From Leidyana gryllorum EB-2025a (taxonomy: Eukaryota > Apicomplexa), in contig JBLWGC010000115.1 of the NCBI GenBank assembly GCA_048772705.1, positions 1 to 64,000 of the forward strand: a stretch of DNA of 64,000 nt. The letters run 5' to 3'. The notes under the pieces were generated by a model that did no database searches, was not told where the DNA came from, and saw nothing but the letters and a program-made list of their open reading frames with translations. Shown here in pieces: positions 20,794-32,977 of the stretch (its first letter is position 1; every line of letters starts with the position of its first letter). Made by a program: the position numbers and the translations under genes.

Positions 20794-20973
20794 TTTTGTT
20801 CCCAGCGTGGTATTACTATAATACTTAGGTATCGTTGATTTCTTGAAAAAGCGTGAATACCGTCCCAGTGGGAAGCGGTTTGGGTGTTCCCTGAGCTATT
20901 AGTGTTCCCTGAGCTTCATCTCATACTATGAGATTCACAGACAAATATCCGATCATTCGTACGATCTTAACAC

Positions 20974-21771
20974 TCATTGTAAAATAACATTTCCTCCTGC
21001 CCCGCGAGGCCACCATGGCGGCGGCGGGACCTCAGGATCCCCTCCCGGTGGCTGAGTGGCTCCCGGAGGTAGCGTTGGGGCGACTGTCGGGATTGGAGTA
21101 GGTAGCGGAGGTCCTGGAGTTGTAATTGGCGGTGGTAAGGTCGGCACTGCCGTTGGTCCAGTAGGCGGGAGTGTCGGCACTGCCGTTGGTAAAGTCGGAA
21201 TCGGCGGCGGTAGAGTTGGAATTGGTGGCGGTAAAGTCGGGATCGGTGGCGATAAAGTCGGGATCGGTGGCGGTAGAGTCGGGATCGGTGGCGGTAGAGT
21301 CGGAAACGGCGGCGGTATCACAATTGGAGGCGGCCAACTATGCGAATGGTGGTGATGGTGGTACCCATTTGGTGGCCAAGTTCCCGGAGGGTAGGTTCCA
21401 GGGGGATAAGTTCCAGGGGGATAAGTCCCGGGAGGATAGGTGCCAGGAGGATAGTGGGATGCCTTATGGCTTTTGTGCGACCCCCAATACGCAGGGGGGA
21501 CGACGAAAGGGGGTCCTACAGGAGGTCCAATAGGGGGTCCTGTGGGAGGGCCAATAGGGGGCCAATTCCATAGTCCGCTTTTCTGCTTCCAATGACTATT
21601 GGTTCAGGTGGCAGGGACGCCTCCATACCCCTTATACCAGGCTTTGTAGGCTTGGTGAGTTAGGTATGGATTGGCGTACATTGAATTGCGATATATATAT
21701 TTCTTTGCCTCATGGTTTGAATGACCTAGTGCTTCTAGAGCCAGGACAAAGACCGCAAGTTTTTGGCGCAT
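20974..21771 (-). CDS. Secreted proline-repeat protein
   Basis: Two exons, 21771-21638 and 21595-20974, with a 42 bp phase-2 intron, give 251 residues. An alternative donor 8 bp further in (phase 2 as well) would make the intron shorter. Exon 1 supplies the signal peptide MRQKLAVFVLALEALGHSN, which is invisible if only the repeat frame is read. Then come GPPIGPPVGPP blocks, five YPPGT units, a His-rich spot (HHHHHSHSW) and about a dozen TLPPPIP units, ending in GGDPEVPPPPWWPRG. It resembles extensin-like or wall-type proline-rich proteins. The repeat is the likely source of length variation. Confidence 0.78.
21020..21460 (-). repeat. Proline-coding tandem repeats
   Basis: On the - strand, units of about 18 bp encoding (T/I)PTLPPPIP-like blocks fill about 21080-21320, and units of 15 bp encoding YPPGT fill about 21385-21455. 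Both are degenerate at third positions. They lie inside the proline-repeat gene above. Confidence 0.8.
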
Positions 21772-21870
21772 CCTTTCAAGGAGCTCGGGTTGGGGTTTTT
21801 ACAATGACCGAGCGGAAAGAGGGTGAGATTTCTTGGAAAAGCCGCCTCAAATGTCCTGGTCACTGGGTCA

Positions 21871-22569
21871 TCAGATGTTAACATTGTCCTCCTTGTAATT
21901 CTTATTCTTGAATTTCCCCACCAGACCAGACAGAGCGCTAGCACTAAGCCCAATGCCGCCGTTGTTCAGTCCAGAAGTAAGCTCCTTGCCCTCACCGAGC
22001 TTAGTCTTCACTTGGGGGACAGCTTTGGAGAGGTCGGTCGCATCCCCCAAGTCCATCTTTGGCGATTTCTGCGATCCTTCTCCCGCCTGATCTCCGAATG
22101 CTTGCGCGGATCGAGCGGGCTCCCGGCTCTTCTCGTCAGTTGACTGGGCTGCTGACGCCTGCCCTCTTTTCCCTGTTGTCGCCAGAAAGCTGACAGGCCT
22201 CCTATTGCCAGTAGCCGTGGGTGTGTGGTCCACTTCTTGAATCCGCGCGGAAGGCCCTCCGTAGTAAAAGGGCGATAATCCGGGTGAAAGCCCCCATCGA
22301 GGGAACGAAATTCGCTCATCCTCCAAGAAAGGAAATAAAGGATCGATAAACGGGGACAGCCTCTTGGCAAGCGAGAAATCCGGGAATGTGTTGATCCGTG
22401 TGTACCTGCTTTGACGGGCAAATGGCGGAGTGTAGACCGCTGGCAAACGAGACAGGATGGGAGTTCTAGTCATTCCATCCAACATGCGATAGGCGTATTC
22501 CAGGCACGGTACATTCCCACTGACTCCACACGACACTAGTCCAAGCAAGTAGATCGTACCGACTCGCAT
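21871..22569 (-). CDS. Secreted protein with RSAQAF motif and C-terminal module
   Basis: This 232-residue protein starts at ATG 22569 with signal peptide MRVGTIYLLGLVSCGVSGN; the open frame extends further to a TTG. The N-terminal half is rich in Pro, Phe, Leu and Arg (FIDPLFPFLEDERISFPRW). EPARSAQAFGDQ has RSAQA at 153-157, matching the 15793 gene through the Phe. The C-terminus is NNGGIGLSASALSGLVGKFK followed by NKNYKEDN, the family's C-terminal module. Its start codon is 62 bp from the divergent gene at 22632. Confidence 0.82.
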   Translation of the reverse strand: MRVGTIYLLGLVSCGVSGNVPCLEYAYRMLDGMTRTPILSRLPAVYTPPFARQSRYTRINTFPDFSLAKRLSPFIDPLFPFLEDERISFPRWGLSPGLSPFYYGGPSARIQEVDHTPTATGNRRPVSFLATTGKRGQASAAQSTDEKSREPARSAQAFGDQAGEGSQKSPKMDLGDATDLSKAVPQVKTKLGEGKELTSGLNNGGIGLSASALSGLVGKFKNKNYKEDNVNI

Positions 22570-22631
22570 AGTGCAAGACAGCAAACTGTTTTTCCGAACC
22601 GCACTCAGTCGTCACCGACCGGCCCAAAGAC

Positions 22632-23102
22632 ATGCTTTCCGCCAGACTTTTGATATGCTGCAACGTTGCCAACGTCCTGCTGGTCTATCACCAAGCAGAG
22701 GCTTTCCGGCACGGAGACGCCATATCGGTGTCTCCCAAGAGCACACATCTGACGAGTTCGCGTCGACGAGCAATCTTGCCTCCCATGCGAGGAACCGCAA
22801 GAGAAGCCACCGATGATGAGGGTTAGTAGTACTCGACAGATTGATAGTAATTTATATGCCGTGCAGCGGACTCGGATATGAGGAGCGGGGCCGATGTGGA
22901 AGAGGAAGGTGAAAAGGACGTCGTAAGTGATCTGAAGATCTGCCAAGATCGCCTGGAGTTCTTGGAAGAAATTGTCAATCTATTGGAGGCAGACGCAGCG
23001 AGGTGTCAAAGCCGTCTTCGTGAGCCTCTTTGGGAACATCATGACACAACCGAAGCCATCGACGAGATCTTGGGTGATGTCCCAACTGAAGATGAGGAAT
23101 GA
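22632..23102 (+). CDS. Secreted or membrane-anchored coiled-coil protein
   Basis: Exons 22632-22821 and 22867-23102 (45 bp phase-1 intron) give 141 residues. MLSARLLICCNVANVLLVYH is a signal peptide or anchor. After a basic stretch (SSRRRAILPPMRGTARE) the second exon encodes an acidic coiled coil, DLKICQDRLEFLEEIVNLLE, ending DVPTEDEE. The cluster motif is absent. The stop overlaps an ATG at 23099 of the next frame, but the next gene probably starts at 23138. Confidence 0.75.
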
Positions 23103-23137
23103 CGGGGAAAAGGAAATCACGTCACGTCAAAGTTGTC

Positions 23138-24637
23138 ATGAGTTCTTCTCTACATCTCTGTGTGCTTGGGCTCGTGCTCGCAAGCCGGGCCAACGGCTAC
23201 TCAGCCCTCGATCATATCGTCAATGTCGGCTATCACTTGCGACATCGGCTAATCAGAGACCTCTACCGCACCGCTGATTACATCCACGACCACACCGTCA
23301 GGGCAGTGGGCGCACCAGCAGGATTGTATGACCACTTGCCGGGATCTCCATACTATGAGATGTTGACACCCGACTCCGGGCCTGTGTATGACGGAATCTT
23401 CAGTAAAGACTATCAGGGGTCCTCCGGGGAATACGACAGCGCGCAGGCATATGCTGACCGCGAGCCACCCGCCGTCGCCGCCGCTAATGTACTGCCAGCC
23501 GTTCCAGGTCAGCCACTGCCCGATTTCATGCGCGGCGATGCGATGGAGGCTGGTCCTGCCATGTGGCTCGGAGAAGGCGACATGTCAACATATGCACTGG
23601 GCGACGGGAGTTTCGGCTTGGAGGACGATACCCCCCCAGCCTGGTACTTCAGAGCAGAGGGTGACCAAATCAGAGAGCCACAAGATGGTCTATCGGCATT
23701 TGCAGAGATGACGAGTGGCTTCAGCGACTCTCTCCAAGGAGCTGGGGACTCTTACAGCCAGTCCGAGACACAAAGTGCTGAGACTGAGGAGTCAGTCAGC
23801 GAGAGCTACGAGCAGAGCTCAAGCTATGTCTCTTCGGACGCCGACCCCTTCTTTTTCGGCAGATCAAATCAGGACACCACCGTCACAGCGTCCGCGCTAC
23901 AGAGTCGCGGTGTGCAGCCACTGAGCAGTGGAGAGAAGCATCTCCAGACATTCCGGGGTGGATCTGCCTCCTCGGCCGTCCCTACCAGAAGAGCTGCGAC
24001 TGTCGGAGGGTCTCAGTCAACATATGACGCTTTTGAGACAGAAAGGTCGTCCACGTCAGTGAGCCGACTCGAGTCTCGATTGGCAAATCTTGAAGCCGAG
24101 TTGGCTTCTCGTGAAGGCGGCTGTCCATACAGCTTCAACTTGGGGGGCTCTCTGACCCCTTCGAGTCTTTTGGCCTTTGTCGACGACGACAACATGGAAG
24201 AGCAGCTCTTGGAGGACCGCACTCAGAGCGAAAGATTGGCCCTTTGGAAAGGGGCTGCCAAGATGCTCGCAACAATGTTCCGCGCTCAATTGGTCGACAG
24301 GGCAGCTCTCCGGCCTCAGGCGTTGAGCGCTACGCGGGCTCAGATGGGTGCTATTTCCACTTCCAGTGCTGAGGCGAGTGCAGCGGCTCAAACACAAGCA
24401 ACGGCCAGCGCAACTGCGGAATCTGGGGCGTCTTCCCAAACTATCAACCAGAACTTTTACCAGAATCCGACAGCTGCCTGGAATACCCCGGGCAGTGTTG
24501 CTGTCATACCAGTCCAACCCCCTCCACCGAAACACACAGGACTGATCAAGGCAGTGGCCGATGCAGCTGACCAGGCACTCACCGGTGTCGGCGAAGGCGT
24601 TAACACTTTGACAGACGGTTTGACACAAGCGCTGTGA
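23138..24637 (+). CDS. Large secreted acidic protein with coiled coil
   Basis: This 499-residue protein is the largest in the cluster. ATG 23138 begins the signal peptide MSSSLHLCVLGLVLASRANG; an upstream in-frame ATG at 23099 overlaps the previous stop and would bury the leader. The middle is acidic and Ser/Glu-rich (SQSETQSAETEESVSESYEQ). ALQSRGVQPLSSGE near residue 265 weakly resembles the cluster motif. A short coiled coil, VSRLESRLANLEAELASREG, follows, then an Ala/Gln/Thr-rich tract, and the C-terminus AVADAADQALTGVGEGVNTL is amphipathic. Single exon. Function unknown. Confidence 0.8.
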   Translation: MSSSLHLCVLGLVLASRANGYSALDHIVNVGYHLRHRLIRDLYRTADYIHDHTVRAVGAPAGLYDHLPGSPYYEMLTPDSGPVYDGIFSKDYQGSSGEYDSAQAYADREPPAVAAANVLPAVPGQPLPDFMRGDAMEAGPAMWLGEGDMSTYALGDGSFGLEDDTPPAWYFRAEGDQIREPQDGLSAFAEMTSGFSDSLQGAGDSYSQSETQSAETEESVSESYEQSSSYVSSDADPFFFGRSNQDTTVTASALQSRGVQPLSSGEKHLQTFRGGSASSAVPTRRAATVGGSQSTYDAFETERSSTSVSRLESRLANLEAELASREGGCPYSFNLGGSLTPSSLLAFVDDDNMEEQLLEDRTQSERLALWKGAAKMLATMFRAQLVDRAALRPQALSATRAQMGAISTSSAEASAAAQTQATASATAESGASSQTINQNFYQNPTAAWNTPGSVAVIPVQPPPPKHTGLIKAVADAADQALTGVGEGVNTLTDGLTQAL

Positions 24638-24674
24638 GATTTTTCGTGTCCATACACCCGTTTTTTCCGGAACC

Positions 24675-25094
24675 ATGCGGCTATTGATTGGTTTACTTGC
24701 GATCACGTCGACATGTTTGGCAGCAACGCCACGGTTTCTTCAACCGCTACCGGCATTATCAGATCCCGGAAGCTTCATGCGTGAAGAAGTCACTCAGTTC
24801 AGCGAGCGCGTGGCTGCAGCCTCAGCTCGAGGAGCCGCCGAAGGTTTCACAGACCGAATGATGAAACAGCCCTCACCAATAGACGGAGTAGGGGGTGTGT
24901 TGCTCGGTCCATTGCATAACTTGGATAGAGGAACGCAAAGCTATACTGCTGACTCGGGGGGTGAATCTACTTTGGCTTGGGACATCAAAGCTTATCGTGA
25001 ATTAGCGAGACATTTTGCATCGACGCTAGCGAAGATCAAGCTCCATAACGACAGTCGGCTGGCTGCGGCGATGTCACATCTCGTAGGAAAGTAA
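24675..25094 (+). CDS. Small secreted protein
   Basis: This 139-residue protein starts at ATG 24675, 37 bp after the previous stop. The signal peptide MRLLIGLLAITSTCLAATPR is strong. The mature part is helical and mixed in charge (REEVTQFSERVAAASARGAA), with a C-terminal helix ELARHFASTLAKIKLHNDS. No cluster motif, no Cys after the leader. Single exon, unrecognised. Confidence 0.75.
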   Translation: MRLLIGLLAITSTCLAATPRFLQPLPALSDPGSFMREEVTQFSERVAAASARGAAEGFTDRMMKQPSPIDGVGGVLLGPLHNLDRGTQSYTADSGGESTLAWDIKAYRELARHFASTLAKIKLHNDSRLAAAMSHLVGK

Positions 25095-25133
25095 TCGACA
25101 CTGGTTTTTCTAGCGGCCGGAACATCAACTGCA

Positions 25134-25784
25134 ATGCGCGTACCGATTCTTGTCAGCTTATTTTATGTGTCAACAGCGACTGGTGATTGGTTCAAGAAGA
25201 AGAAGAACTACGGCTTCAGACCGCTATCGCTCTACGATGACTACGACTATGATGACGACTTCCGATCTCTTCGGCGGTCTCAACGGCCAATCATCATCGA
25301 AAGCCCATCGCAGCAGTATCCGCCCATCATAGTGCAACAACCAAACCCTAATGTCATGCCGTGTGGACAATGTCAGACGCCATGTGCAACCTGCAATCAA
25401 CAGCCCAGTACAACACCACCATGGATGTTCTATCCGCCGCCACACTACTATCCGCCTCAATACCCACCGTACTATCCTCCTCAGTATCCTCCTCAGTATC
25501 CTCCGCAGTACCCTCCACAATACCCTCCGCAATATCCGTCATACTCTTACGGGGGCCGCGGTACCGGCCACGGCGACGGCGGACTGCTGCCAAACTTGCT
25601 GGATACTTTGCTGGGCGACGGCAAGCACACTGATGGGAATCTCAGGCGGCTACCTGCTGTGGCAGGACCACCCGGTGCTCCAGGAGTGCCGCAAGGGACA
25701 GGTCATGGTGATGATGGCCTGGTGCCCAACCTCTTAGACGCTTTACTGGGCGACGGGAAACATACAGACGGCCGAATGAATTGA
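25134..25784 (+). CDS. Secreted PPQY-repeat protein with GHGDDG units
   Basis: This 216-residue protein starts at ATG 25134 with signal peptide MRVPILVSLFYVSTATGDW. A Tyr/Asp-rich patch (DDYDYDDDF), a Cys spot (CGQCQTPCATC) and about nine (Y)PPQ repeats precede two 26-residue units, GTGHGDGGLLPNLLDTLLGD and GTGHGDDGLVPNLLDALLGD, each continuing GKHTDG. The units differ mainly at third codon positions, so they are kept by selection rather than recent copying. The same unit ends the next gene. The Asp/His/Gly-rich start of the unit could bind a metal, which is speculation. Confidence 0.8.
   Translation: MRVPILVSLFYVSTATGDWFKKKKNYGFRPLSLYDDYDYDDDFRSLRRSQRPIIIESPSQQYPPIIVQQPNPNVMPCGQCQTPCATCNQQPSTTPPWMFYPPPHYYPPQYPPYYPPQYPPQYPPQYPPQYPPQYPSYSYGGRGTGHGDGGLLPNLLDTLLGDGKHTDGNLRRLPAVAGPPGAPGVPQGTGHGDDGLVPNLLDALLGDGKHTDGRMN
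25449..25545 (+). repeat. PPQY-coding tandem repeat
   Basis: Repeats of about 12 bp (tat ccn cct/ccg cag) encode YPPQ about nine times inside the preceding gene. Third positions vary. Confidence 0.75.
25560..25637 (+). repeat. 26-residue GHGDDG unit, copy 1
   Basis: These 78 bp encode GTGHGDGGLLPNLLDTLLGD plus GKHTDG. Copies 2 and 3 are at 25695-25772 and 26252-26329. Confidence 0.85.
25695..25772 (+). repeat. 26-residue GHGDDG unit, copy 2
   Basis: These 78 bp encode GTGHGDDGLVPNLLDALLGD plus GKHTDG, in the same gene as copy 1. The protein differs from copy 1 at three positions, with many synonymous changes. Confidence 0.85.
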
Positions 25785-25876
25785 GCGAACGTGTGTGAGA
25801 CACCGCGTATCCTCTTGCCTCTCTGTGCCCTTCAAAAATCGTGAACCTCAATTGTACTACTTAGATCTCGGTGTCA

Positions 25877-26359
25877 ATGATCCGCGCTCTGTTGTCTCTC
25901 GTGTACATGCTAACGAACATTCATGCTCATCATCCAGTCTATGGTGGATACTACCCCCATAAGCATCACTTGCGGCGAGCCTCGCTGCCGATGTACCCGT
26001 ATTCCATGGGTTATGGCATCCTTCCCCCGTCACCAATTCTTTCCTATGAACTGTCTGAGCTCACGTCTCCTTATTGGCCAATTCAGTCGGCTGGATACTA
26101 CCAAAGCGGTCTGCCTCTGTACGGTGCACCAAGTGCGTACCTGGCGCCATCTGCAGCGTCTCCAATACAGATTTTCCCCGGCGGAGTGCAGGTACTTGAC
26201 AGCCGACGATACCGAGGTTCGTCTGGAGGTCACCTGCGTCTCGCAGGTATCCGAACGGGTCACGGAGACGACGGAATAATCCCCAATCTCCTGGATGCCT
26301 TGTATGGGGACGGTCGATTTACGGACGGGAAGCTTATCCGCCTTACGTATGAAGATTGA
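25877..26359 (+). CDS. Secreted Tyr/Pro-rich protein with one GHGDDG unit
   Basis: This 160-residue protein starts at ATG 25877 (the longer frame begins at a GTG). Signal peptide MIRALLSLVYMLTNIHAHHP is followed by Tyr/Pro/His-rich sequence, VYGGYYPHKHHLRRASLPMY. The C-terminus carries RTGHGDDGIIPNLLDALYGD plus GRFTDGK, the third copy of the unit seen twice in the upstream gene. It is a tandem neighbour (92 bp away), so these two genes form a subfamily inside the cluster. Confidence 0.8.
   Translation: MIRALLSLVYMLTNIHAHHPVYGGYYPHKHHLRRASLPMYPYSMGYGILPPSPILSYELSELTSPYWPIQSAGYYQSGLPLYGAPSAYLAPSAASPIQIFPGGVQVLDSRRYRGSSGGHLRLAGIRTGHGDDGIIPNLLDALYGDGRFTDGKLIRLTYED
26252..26329 (+). repeat. 26-residue GHGDDG unit, copy 3
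   Basis: These 78 bp encode RTGHGDDGIIPNLLDALYGD plus GRFTDG in the 25877 gene, the most diverged of the three copies. Confidence 0.85.
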
Positions 26360-26492
26360 CAGAGGATTAAATAGTAGAAGACTCGATTGAAGATAGTTAG
26401 AGAACCGTAAAACGCCTGAAATGTGCATGTTGAGAAGTCAATCGGAAAACCAGTGTCAATTCACATACAATATTGAGTACATTGCAGAAAGC

Positions 26493-27947
26493 ATGCGTCC
26501 GCTTATATTAGCACTCGTCAGTGTTTTAGTCAGCGGAGATGTGTCCACTGACCCTCCTGCCGAGCGAATTGAAGTGGTTGATGAGGCCCCACTGTTTGGA
26601 GAGCCATCAACCCCCCGAAATGAAAGGGCACTAACGGAATTGGACATTGAAGAAGCTGTTGCCCGCCTTGAACAAATCATACCTTCAATGTCTCCTGAAC
26701 TTCTGAGAACAGTTATCAGACAAGAAGATGGGAGCCTCTCTCTTTCGCTGGTCCCACCGGCTCAACAAGTTGCGATAATCTCTGCTGCATTGGCATACGC
26801 GGTGGGAGATCAAGTTCCTGAAGTGGCACGTTCGACTCCGACGGCTGCCGCTCGTAGTGCCACAGAGATCACTATCCCTTTTTTACCTCTGGTTCCCCCA
26901 CGCATCCAGTTGCCGCAGGCTCTCGTCCAGCCGCGGGTTCCCAACTCACCTCCCGTGAGTAATGGTTGGGGTTTCCTTTCGGACGACTGGATGCAACAAT
27001 ATGTGGTACAGCCGCTGCAAGCAGCAGCTGCAGCGAATCCGCTGCTCAACTTCAATCCTGCGGCTCATCGCGGTCTCAAGCAGACATCAGAGCCCCCCCC
27101 CTCAGTGGGTGAGGCTCCGAAGGCTGAGGGCGGGAATATGTTGAGCGACGAGGTGCTGGCTGGTATGGAAATGAGTTCTGATTACTCAGATGAATTCAAG
27201 TGGTTTGTTAAAGAGGTAGCAAAAGCGCAAGGTGATATGGACAAATTGGTCGACGTCGTTCGGAAGTACTTTACTGAGGTGAAGCCTCCGCGACCTCGAC
27301 GACTCACGGCACAGTCGGACGGAACTTTTCAAGAGAACGTGAAGCTGAGCGCCAAATACTTGAAAGAGCAGCTTGGAAAGGACGCATTCCTGGCTCAGCC
27401 CATCCCTGAGGTCTATCTCAAAGCTTCGCGCACATTCCTTCGGGCGCTGCCTCAAGAGGTGCAGGATACTCTGATGGATAATCTCAAACGCCTCAGTCCT
27501 GCTCAGGACGATACAGCATTTATCAGGTACTTGTCGGAGTTCCCAATTGCTGAGACTGACCGATCTGCCACGCTCTTTTTGATAAGATTCCGCGAAGCAG
27601 TTCGGGCCAAGCCGTCTCCTCGTGCAGCGGCTCCGTCTTCTGTCAAGGAGCCGGCGTCTGAGACAGCTTCCGCGCCTCAGCAACGGGCTGAGGTCAGTAG
27701 TGACGGCTCAGCCGCAAAACGCACCGATACGACAGACAGCGCTTCCAGGTTCCTCCGAGGTTTCCTCTTGCCGAAAGATGCTCTGCCGTTGGCTGCTGAC
27801 TTGCCGCCGCCGCCGCCGCGTTCTCAGCTCCCAGCTTACGAAGATTTGGCGGGAACGGATCCGGTAGTCAAACAAATCGAAGACAACCTGAAGCACACTC
27901 TCAAACTCCCTCTTCAGTTTTTCGCTGATCTTCGCAATATTTGGTGA
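26493..27947 (+). CDS. Large secreted helical protein, last of the cluster
   Basis: This 484-residue protein uses ATG 26493, which opens the signal peptide MRPLILALVSVLVSGDVST; an in-frame ATG at 26421 would bury it behind 24 polar residues. The mature protein is mostly helical. It contains AAARSATEITIPFLPLVPPR, with features of the proline element, and PRRLTAQSDGTF, a degenerate form of the cluster motif (RLTAQS). C-terminal blocks EVQDTLMDNLKRLSPAQDD and DPVVKQIEDNLKHTLKLPLQ look like folded helices. The stop codon (27945-27947) abuts the stop of PRP43 on the other strand with no base between. Confidence 0.8.
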   Translation: MRPLILALVSVLVSGDVSTDPPAERIEVVDEAPLFGEPSTPRNERALTELDIEEAVARLEQIIPSMSPELLRTVIRQEDGSLSLSLVPPAQQVAIISAALAYAVGDQVPEVARSTPTAAARSATEITIPFLPLVPPRIQLPQALVQPRVPNSPPVSNGWGFLSDDWMQQYVVQPLQAAAAANPLLNFNPAAHRGLKQTSEPPPSVGEAPKAEGGNMLSDEVLAGMEMSSDYSDEFKWFVKEVAKAQGDMDKLVDVVRKYFTEVKPPRPRRLTAQSDGTFQENVKLSAKYLKEQLGKDAFLAQPIPEVYLKASRTFLRALPQEVQDTLMDNLKRLSPAQDDTAFIRYLSEFPIAETDRSATLFLIRFREAVRAKPSPRAAAPSSVKEPASETASAPQQRAEVSSDGSAAKRTDTTDSASRFLRGFLLPKDALPLAADLPPPPPRSQLPAYEDLAGTDPVVKQIEDNLKHTLKLPLQFFADLRNIW

Positions 27948-32062
<4,115 letters not shown>

Positions 32063-32281
32063 AGCGAAAAAAAGTGGGCCCCGCACACTGCCGCCCGTAT
32101 GGAGAGGAGCTGTGTCGGCATCAAGGTGCTCGCCGATCTGGCACCCTCCGTACCTCACAAAGCCCACGAATCAATTACCCATTGAGAGGGGGGTTAGGAG
32201 GGTGTGAAAGCTGTTCGCAGGTTTGACCCGCATCGCAGGTGGGAGACGGCAAGTGTGGCTGATTACAACGAGGGTTGCCAA

Positions 32282-32965
32282 ATGCGCTTTACCGCGTGTC
32301 AACTTTCATTCAGTGCACTAGCTGTATTTGTGTGGTCCCGTGATTCGCGCACGCGCCGCTGTCGATCAAGTGCACCAGTAGATTCGATGCACTGCTGCGC
32401 CGTAGCTGTAAGATCAAACATAGACCAGATTCACGCAACCGGGTTAGCTGTCATCTGGGACAACTGGGACGTGTTTTTGCCGATGCTGGGTGCATTCCGT
32501 GTACTGTGGTGCTTGGCGACTGCCCTATGGTGGTGTGCTTGGAGCCGGTCATTACCCAATCCCGAAGTGGTTGAACCGCCCTTTGACCTGAAACTATTTC
32601 TGCTTCTGCAAGGAGGAACACCTTATGCAACGAAAGCTACTGTTGAGCACTTGAGCGCAATTGGGGTGGTGGACTTGGAGGATAGTATTGAAATAGGAAG
32701 AATACTGCGACGCAATAGTCGGCTTTTTGAACACTTCTTCGCTGTTAGCGAGGGACTCCGGTCGTTAGGCCCTCTGATCGTGCAGTCACGGGACATACAA
32801 CTACCTCTTTTGCACACACTCCGATACCTACATGCCATCATTGACCGGAATTTGCGTCACCATTTCATAGATTTTGCTTTGCCTTCATGGATTTCACGGG
32901 CGATGCATGAAGGAATCTTGAGCTCTTTGAATGCTACCATGACTGAAGTGACAACCCTCCAGTAA
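32282..32965 (+). CDS. Unidentified protein with a possible membrane segment
   Basis: This frame gives 227 residues from ATG 32282 (the longest form begins at a GTG). FLPMLGAFRVLWCLATALWW is hydrophobic enough for a membrane segment. The C-terminal half is helical with Leu, His and Arg (LPLLHTLRYLHAIIDRNLRH). I recognise no family. It is divergent from the PIG-X-like gene (219 bp between ATGs) and its stop is 12 bp before the ATG of the J-domain gene on the same strand. Confidence 0.6.
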   Translation: MRFTACQLSFSALAVFVWSRDSRTRRCRSSAPVDSMHCCAVAVRSNIDQIHATGLAVIWDNWDVFLPMLGAFRVLWCLATALWWCAWSRSLPNPEVVEPPFDLKLFLLLQGGTPYATKATVEHLSAIGVVDLEDSIEIGRILRRNSRLFEHFFAVSEGLRSLGPLIVQSRDIQLPLLHTLRYLHAIIDRNLRHHFIDFALPSWISRAMHEGILSSLNATMTEVTTLQ

Positions 32966-32977
32966 AAATGCATACAT

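Larger units (their letters stand above)
10371..27947. other. Cluster of about 20 small secreted-protein genes
   Basis: Twenty consecutive genes lie in four strand blocks: two -, six +, six -, six +. Almost every product begins with a signal peptide, has no later membrane segment, and is low in complexity. The exception is the - strand gene at 11715-12620, whose N-terminus is weak. Shared elements recur at fixed order: signal peptide, a V-P-x-P-V-P stretch, the R[ST][AV]Q motif, a disordered linker, and a C-terminal amphipathic or hydrophobic module. Flanking genes are ordinary housekeeping helicases (MTR4, PRP43), so the cluster is a lineage-specific island between conserved genes. Most introns inside it are phase 1, unlike those in the flanking helicases. 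Clusters of this kind in Cryptosporidium encode secreted family proteins; equivalence is inference. Confidence 0.85.
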
